A program made the position numbers and the translations under genes. From Begonia masoniana (Eukaryota; Streptophyta; Magnoliopsida; Cucurbitales; Begoniaceae), in assembly GCA_022432975.1 (NCBI GenBank), contig CM039508.1, forward strand, positions 30,398,433-30,462,432: 64,000 bases of DNA, written 5' to 3'. Of this stretch, positions 58,011 to 64,000 are shown one piece after another; within the stretch, counting starts at the first letter, position 1, and every line of letters starts with the position of its first letter. A model generated the notes under the pieces. It searched no databases and was not told the DNA's origin. It worked only from the letters and a program-made list of their open reading frames with translations.

Positions 58011-58504
58011 TGTAACCTTATTTTTCCGTATTATTTTTTTAATCCTTATAAACTTTAAGTTTAACGTTTAAGCAGAAAACATTTGAAAACTTTTTAATAA
58101 AACGTATTTAAAGTAATGAAAACTAAAGAAAACATTTACATAAAATGTTTAAAACAATTAAAACTATCGGCCAACGTTTGGGGGGCAAAAAGGGTAACTG
58201 CCCATAAAATATCATGGCCGATCGATTGGCCACTTGACAGCCGATCGATCGCCCTATACCAGGCGATCGATCGCTTGTGTAAAATACTAAAGGGGCGATC
58301 AATCGCCCTACAACCGGCGATTGATCGCCTGTTGCTGTCCTTCCCAGCCGACCAATCGCCCCAAAGGGGCGATTGATCGGCTACCTCTCTGGATTTTTCC
58401 AGAGAGGTACACCTTAATTGCCGATCGATTGCCATCTTAGGCGATCGATCGGCAACCTCTCTGGAATCCGAATTCCAGAGAGTTGCCTCCATTTTCTCTT
58501 CTCT
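58011..58504 (+). repeat. LTR fragment related to solo LTR A (inverted), rich in CGATCGATCG
   Basis: It starts TGTAACCTTATTTTTCC. Phrases such as AAAGAAAACAT, CTATCGGCC, about nine (C)GATCGATCG-like words (58217-58455) and CTCTGGAATCCGAATTCC match the reverse complement of solo LTR A (38820-39308). Homology stops near 58504, where the LTR of the next gypsy element takes over. Confidence 0.65.
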
Positions 58505-58848
58505 CTTTCCATTCCCTCACCTCTCTCTTTAAGAGTCTAAATGGTTAGAGGACGGAAACCTAGGCCTAACAGTGGCTGTTTTCCTATGGGAAAACATGCA
58601 CCCGTGAGTAAACGTCGGATAGCTCTTGGGTCCGCCAAGGGTATCACCATTTCCCCTTCATTTCATGCTCTTATTTTCATCCCTATATTCAGTCATCATC
58701 ATCACACACTTCACCTTTCATTTCAGTTACATCTTCATCTCCATTTTCTCTTCAATATTTTTGGTTTTGTGCAACACTTCATCACCGAGCACATTGTCTC
58801 TTATTTGTGGGTTTTTGCACGGTTCCTTTTCTAAGGACCACCGTGTCA
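58505..58848 (+). repeat. 5' LTR (3' portion) of the gag-only gypsy element
   Basis: It matches 63709-64000 closely from CTCACCTCTCTCTTTAAGAG and ends CACCGTGTCA at 58848. Upstream it joins the solo-LTR-A-like fragment, which is not present upstream of the 3' copy. Confidence 0.8.
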
Positions 58849-58850
58849 AG

Positions 58851-58863
58851 TGGTATCAGAGCC
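58851..58863 (+). promoter_or_regulatory. Primer binding site of the gag-only gypsy element
   Basis: TGGTATCAGAGCC begins two bases after the LTR. Confidence 0.92.
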
Positions 58864-59910
58864 CAAGGTGCTTCCCACAAGCGTTTTTGATGGATTTGAC
58901 TCAAACATTGCACTAGGTTTAACGAGTCAAAAACTTAGCACAAAAACTTGATTAGCCGCTCACTTTTCTAGTGATTTTTGGATCTGTTTTGTTGCTAATT
59001 TTTAGCTATGTATATCATGATATTGCAACATGTTTTCTTGTCATTTTATAGCCTTTAATCCTAGAAGAAACACTAAGGTAAAATTGGTTTACATTGATGT
59101 ATGGAATCGGCGAAGGTGAGCACCCATTTTTTCTTGTCTTGTTCTCGGTTTTTAGTGTTTATCCTTCTCGGTTTTTGTTGATTTTTCTTCTCGGCTTTTA
59201 TTCACTTTGTTTGTTATTTGTATCTAGAAATATCATCTAAATCATCTATTATGTGCTAGCTATTTTACTCCTAAAAAAAATCGGATTGCAAGTTGACTTC
59301 AAAGTGTGGTTTAAAATCAGCTTATGTTGAACATAAAATTCTGCTCTTAAAAAAAACTGAAAAATCAGCATGTTCATCTTGAGATATTTTGTGTTTTTAA
59401 GCTTAGATCTTGCTATTTTTGAGATATAAAATTTGTGTTAAGATTATATTGATTGAATCTTGCTTAAAGTTGTGAAAATTGTTGGTTTTGGATTGGAAAT
59501 TTTGGTTGTTAGAATTATATTACAAAGCTGTTTTTTAAGAAAAGTTTGTTAAGTGTTTGATAAAATTCCTAAGCTAATTTTATGACTTCAAGTTTAAATA
59601 GCTAAGTGTTGAGTATGTTCCCCACTAATTTTTGTCTTAGTTAGGGCTTATCCCTAAGTGCATAAAACTTACCTAAGTCACTAATTAGTTAATTACCTTC
59701 ACCAATCTTAGCTAAAGCACTTAATGAGGATTTAAAATTTGAATGGCTAACTTAAAAACTTTGACTTAATTATTTGCCTAATGCTTAGTAATGACAAATA
59801 GGAGCGGATTTTCACGTGACCTACCACACAACTAAGAGTCTAACCGAACTAGGGACACACCTCCTCCCGAGCACACATGCCAAGAGGGTGAATCAAGTAT
59901 GTAAGGTGGC
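58864..59910 (+). other. Leader region, non-coding
   Basis: AT-rich, without long ORFs. Repeats of TTCTCGGTTTTT occur near 59140-59195. It precedes the gag ATG at 59911. Confidence 0.6.
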
Positions 59911-61905
59911 ATGCAAGGTCAACTCAATGCCTTAACAGGATTGGTTGGAACCTTCACCCAACAACTTAAGGACTTATCCCTTGAAATGGCACAACTTAGA
60001 GAGCACATGATAAACAATCCCCGTAGAGAATCGAACGAAAGAGACCCTTCACATGAAACCTCCTCAAGGATTAGACTCGAATGTCCTAGACGTAGAACCT
60101 CTATCCAATTAAAGGAAGATGAATGGGCCGAGTCCTAAAGAAGAAGACCTCGATATTATGATTCGGAGGATGAGGATTGAGCTTTGGATGATGAAGAGCC
60201 ATACCGCCCAAATCGTCGTAATGACAACGATGACCTTTGAAATGTTAAGATCACCATTCTCCCTTTCAATGAAACCTGTGACGGTCAGACCTTTTTGGAT
60301 TTAGTAGATAAGGTTGAACAAGTCTTCGACTGTCATGATTACTCTGAAAGAGTAAATATGCAACTTACTTCACTAGAACTCACGGGCCATGCAGCACTCT
60401 GGTTCAGAGTAAATATGCAACTTACTTCACTAGAACTCACGGGCCATGCAGCACTCTGGTGGTCCAACCTTAGAGCCCAATGTATGAGGACCATAGGATA
60501 CCCTGTCACCGCATGGAATTCTATGAAAGAACTCATGCACAAAAGATTCGTTCCTCGACACTACAAGCATAAACTTTTCCATCAACTCCATGACTTAAGA
60601 CAAAATAGGCTCCTTGTTGATAAATACCTCACTAAATTTGAAACACTCAATATGTGTTGTGCTATTGAGGAGCCCGAGGAGCAGCTTATCGCGAGGTTTA
60701 TTCGAGGATTAAATCATGATATAGGTGATGCGGTGGACATACAACAATTAGAGGCTATGGACTTGGTCATGCAATTGGCACTCACGGTGGAAAGACAATT
60801 AAAGAGAAAACGTAAGACCAACTCCCCTAAGAAATGTCTACCAAGAAATTTAGACTACGACAAGAATACCTCGAAGAATGAAGATAAGAGGCCCTTTTAC
60901 CGTAACTGGCCCCCTAAAGGATCAAGTACCACTAGCCATCCCCCACTAACGAACAAAGCCCAAGTAAACCAATCTAACGGACAAAGAGCACGTGATGTCC
61001 AATGTTATAAATGCCTAGGAAAAAGACATTATGCTAATGAATGCTCTAACCATCGTGTGATGGTAATCAAGGAATCGACTGGTGAATGGGAAAGTGAGAA
61101 TGACGAAGGACAGTACAATAAGGATGAAGAAGAGATAGTAGAGGATAGTGATCAAGAAGTCAATGATTGTACGGCTCAAGAAGGTCCTCTACTACTGGTC
61201 ATAAGGCGAGCCTTTATGTCTAAGAATGTGAAAGAAGATTGTCAATGTGACAATATCTTCCAAAGTCGTTGTGCAGTCAAGGACAAGGTGTGCTCGATAA
61301 TTATGGACGGAGGAAGTTGCATTAATGCAGCTTCGCAAGAAATGATCGGTAAATTATGGTTGGAAACCACTAACCACCCTAAGCCTTACAAGTTGAGATG
61401 GTTGGATGATAGAGATGACATTAAGGTAACCAAGCAAGTAACCGTAGACTACATTATTGGCAAGTATAAGGATTCGGTTCTTTGTGATGTTGTCTCAATG
61501 AATGCCAGTCATTTTCTGTTAGGACGACCATGGTAATACGACTGTAGGGTGAATTATGATAGATTCCTCAACCACTATACCTTAAAATTTGGTGGTAGAA
61601 CAATTAAGTTATTACCCATGACTCCCGAACAAGTGGCTCGTGATGATGCTGTACGTAAAGAAGGAAAGATTAAGGAAAATCTTTTTCTATCAAAGCGTGG
61701 GTTGAGATCAAGAAAAGATCAAGAACACTCTCATGGCAAGTGGCATCTTAATCCCCTTTATGACGAAGTACATGCACCGCGACCCTCAATAATACCCTTT
61801 CTTAAAATCAATGAACTTTGGAACGAGGTGGTGGATGACGAAAAGATGCCTTACCATTTGAGAGAAGAGCCAATATGGCATCAAAGGAAAGAAGGAAATA
61901 AGTGA
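59911..61905 (+). pseudogene. gag: gypsy gag-protease, one frame with four stops
   Basis: One frame runs from MQGQLNALTGLVGTF to 61905 with stops TAA 60136, TGA 60178, TGA 60238 and TAA 61534. Gag core: FLDLVDKVEQVFDCHDYSE, LTGHAALWW, WNSMKELMHKRFVPRHYK, LVDKYLTKFETL, RFIRGLNHDI. Zinc knuckle CYKCLGKRHYANEC is at 61003-61044. Protease has IIMDGGSCINAAS (Asp 61306-61308 kept, Ser of DSG replaced by Gly), then HPKPYKLRWLDD and HFLLGRPW before the 61534 stop. A linker ending near 61905 leads to where RT should begin. An in-frame 57-bp duplication lies in the core. Confidence 0.9.
60349..60462 (+). repeat. 57-bp in-frame tandem duplication in gag
   Basis: Units 60349-60405 and 60406-60462 are identical but for the last bases and encode RVNMQLTSLELTGHAALW twice. 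Length is divisible by three. Confidence 0.96.
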
Positions 61906-62700
61906 GGAGAGTATCTTTGGGGTTTGTAATATGATCATTGGCCTACATCACTCCTTTCCCTATGTTGGAAGAATCAACTCTTCTTCACACCAATTTTTGA
62001 AGAAGTTAACCTATTCCCTAGATCCTACATATCGTGCTACTTGGGTCCATAGTGGAAATAGGCAAAATAAGAGGAAAGTTACACCTAATGTACGCCACAA
62101 ATGCCCTAATTTACAATTAGGTGAAGTAACGAAACAACTAGCACAATCATGTGATTATCATAAATTCTACCATCGAACCAAGGACAAGGAAGCCGTTGAT
62201 TTGGTAATAACAAGTTCTCTACCCTCCGGCTATTTGATCACTTGGATTTTAAAGATTAGTTGGAGCCAAGTCAAGATTCATTTGGATGTTGAGCCTGCAT
62301 CTGTGGTCATAAAGTTAGAATGATTAATTCTTTGGTCAAAGGAGTATAAAGGGAATTGCATGCTACCACATTCAGAATTTGACTACTTTGGAAACCTTCA
62401 CTCCATCCCCGAGCAAACGTCCTTCAAAGTAGCTCATGAATTCAATCATTCCACCTTCACCAAAGAACTTTTTAGTAAGACCACCCGACCACCAATAGTC
62501 TTCTTATCATCCACTTTTAATGTCCAAGATTTGTCTCCTTACATTGGTGAATTAGGACGTGAAGAGGAGGCTGAATCATTGGATTTGACGTTAAATCCTC
62601 AACCACCCGGAGAGGATGACATGTCAAACCCATTACAAGATCAAAAACTAAGGCCCATAATTTATTAAACTTTTTTACTAATGAGTTTGCATTTCTTGCA
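61906..62700 (+). pseudogene. pol: Deleted pol region with integrase C-terminal tail
   Basis: Positions 61931-62323 and 62360-62668 hold two open stretches. The second ends with FLSSTFNVQDLSPYIGELG and an acidic tail, as gypsy polyproteins do after the integrase C-terminal domain. The first (MIIGLHHSFPYVGRINSS...) I cannot identify. No RT, RNase H or integrase catalytic motif is found, so several kb have been lost. Confidence 0.6.
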
Positions 62701-63708
62701 GGAATGGATTCTATTGTTGACATCACTTGGGAGCCCAATTTAGAAGATATGGATCAGTCCGTTCACCTCCTCACTTGGAGTACTCTAATGGACTCCTCAA
62801 ATGGCCCATTGGGAATTTGTCTTCTCGACCCTTAAATTATGTAATATTTGTTTAAAACTTTGTGGCAAATTCTAACCTTCTTATATGAACTATTTATATT
62901 GCATCATGCATTATATTGAATGGTTAGGATTAGATGTATGATGGTGGATGATGGGTTAAAGAATTAACCAACAAAGAAGCAAAGCTTTCAACACTTGTGG
63001 ATTTGACACTTCAACAAATTGGACACAAATGAAGACTTGGCCCAAAGGAGAGCCCAAATTTAAGGTATTTACATTTGGTAGTGGCAACAAGGATCAAAGA
63101 CTTTGTAAAAATTCAGCCATTGATCAAGAAAGGCACGGCTGCAAAGAGGATCATCGATTTGGCACGCGCGTAGAAAGCCTCCCTGCCATCAAATGAGGCG
63201 CGCGGGCAGCTGCTAGCCTTTGGATTGAGCACGCACAAATCCTCGCCACCATCGTTGATCAAGGCGCGCTACAGACTGCATCAGAGCCATCGATCTGGCG
63301 CGTAGTGAGCTCCATCAGCGCCGTTGGATTAGCACACCCGGGCAGCAGCGAGAACCATCAGATGGCGCGCGAGGATCATCATCCTCACCGTCGATCAGGC
63401 GCACGCGAGCAGCATCCCACCGTTCAGCTTGGCCCGCGCGGATTGCTCCTCATGGCCGCCGATCTTCTCCTCATCCAAGGGCTCACCTTCACTCCTTCCA
63501 TTGCCAAACCCTAATAATCTACCCTAGGGTTTTCTATTGAAGTCATTGCATTGGTGATTGTAGGAACTTTTTGCCATTTTAATGAAATCTCTATTTCCCT
63601 AACCGAAGTGTTAGAAGACTTACGAGTTTCCTCGGTTGTCTAATCGAGTGAAGTAACCTTCCATTGTTCCCCTAGCTATCAGATTGCTAGGTGAACTCTT
63701 ACCTTTTC
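62701..63708 (+). other. 3' region with GGCGCGC motif array
   Basis: No ORF I trust. From about 63140 to 63450 short motifs of the type TCGATCnGGCGCGC recur eight or nine times, about 35-45 bases apart, making the stretch GC-rich. This may be the U3 part of the 3' LTR. The 3' LTR start is not resolved. Confidence 0.5.
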
Positions 63709-64000
63709 CTCACCTCTCTCTTTGAGAGTCTAAAAGATTAGAGGTCAGAAAACCTAGGCCTAACAGTGGTTGTTTTCCTACAGAAAAACATGCACCCGTG
63801 AGCAAACGTCAGATAGCTCTCGCGTTTGCCAAAGGTATCACCATTTCCTCTTCATTTCATGCTCTTATATTCATCCTTATATTCGTCCATCATCATCACA
63901 CACTTTACCTTTCATTTTGGTTACATCTTCATCTCCATTTTCTCTTCAATATTTTTGGTTTTGTGCAACACTTCATCACCGGTGCACATTGTCTCTTATT
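63709..64000 (+). repeat. 3' LTR portion, continuing beyond window
   Basis: It is near-identical to 58505-58797 (CCTAGGCCTAACAGTGG, CATGCACCCGTGAG, CATCATCATCACACAC). The window ends inside it. Confidence 0.85.

Larger units (their letters stand above)
58505..64000 (+). mobile_element. Ty3/gypsy element with gag-protease but no RT/integrase core
   Basis: Shared LTR sequence is at 58505-58848 and 63709-64000 (window end). Primer site, a 1-kb leader and gag-protease (59911-61905) follow, then 0.9 kb of non-matching sequence with a pol C-terminal tail (FNVQDLSPYIGE, about 62517-62555). RT, RNase H and integrase core are absent. Such gag-only derivatives depend on other elements for mobility. 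The start of both LTRs is unclear. Confidence 0.8.

Overview
This 64-kb window reads as plant nuclear heterochromatin built almost wholly from nested, decayed transposable elements. The evidence is a SIRE/Maximus-type Ty1/copia pair, Athila-type and chromodomain-bearing Ty3/gypsy elements, a Cassandra TRIM with 5S rRNA-derived LTRs, MULE and hAT transposase remnants, and initiator-Met tRNA primer sites throughout. I see no intact host gene. An angiosperm, probably a eudicot, is the best inference; the species cannot be read from the sequence.

Layout, left half. 1-7302: SIRE-like copy 1 (+), 5' end outside the window, ending in a 3' LTR at 6132. 7303-17294: remains of two Athila-type gag regions joined head to tail near 8760. 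The first is split by a complete, very young Cassandra element (7430-8278, TSD ACAGA). The second is split by a complete but decayed copia element (8984-15526, TSD AATGC). 17295-17905: a copia LTR, primer site and gag start. 17906-28970: SIRE-like copy 2 (+) with 5' LTR, gag, pol, env-like ORF, a 1,475-nt pure T run and a truncated 3' LTR. 28971-33689: a Ty3/gypsy element (-) that has lost its 3' LTR. 33690-34480: MULE transposase remnant.

Layout, right half. 34868-50379: a candidate inverted-repeat DNA element carrying a Transposase_32-like ORF. It was broken by a 14.4-kb chromodomain Ty3/gypsy element (35351-49722, minus strand, TSD TGGGC/TGAGC), which itself holds two solo LTRs with perfect TSDs (37086-39308, CTTAT; 43783-46205, CCCGC). 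50380-55260: AT-rich debris with a partial triplication, a reversed copia LTR fragment, a hAT dimerisation-domain remnant and one unidentified ORF. 55587-58010: gag-integrase part of a truncated copia element. 58011-64000: an LTR fragment fused to a gypsy element that keeps gag and protease but has lost the RT, RNase H and integrase core.

How the parts relate. Each retroelement follows LTR, primer site, gag, protease, then pol in copia order (INT-RT-RH) or gypsy order (RT-RH-INT). All coding regions are broken, and many stops look like C-to-T or G-to-A changes. Two observations stand out. In both SIRE-like copies the U3 is a short-motif array whose reverse complement recurs in the pol/env-like spacer, although the motif differs between copies. 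In addition, a Transposase_32-like domain occurs both as the third ORF of the copia elements and alone inside the inverted-repeat element.
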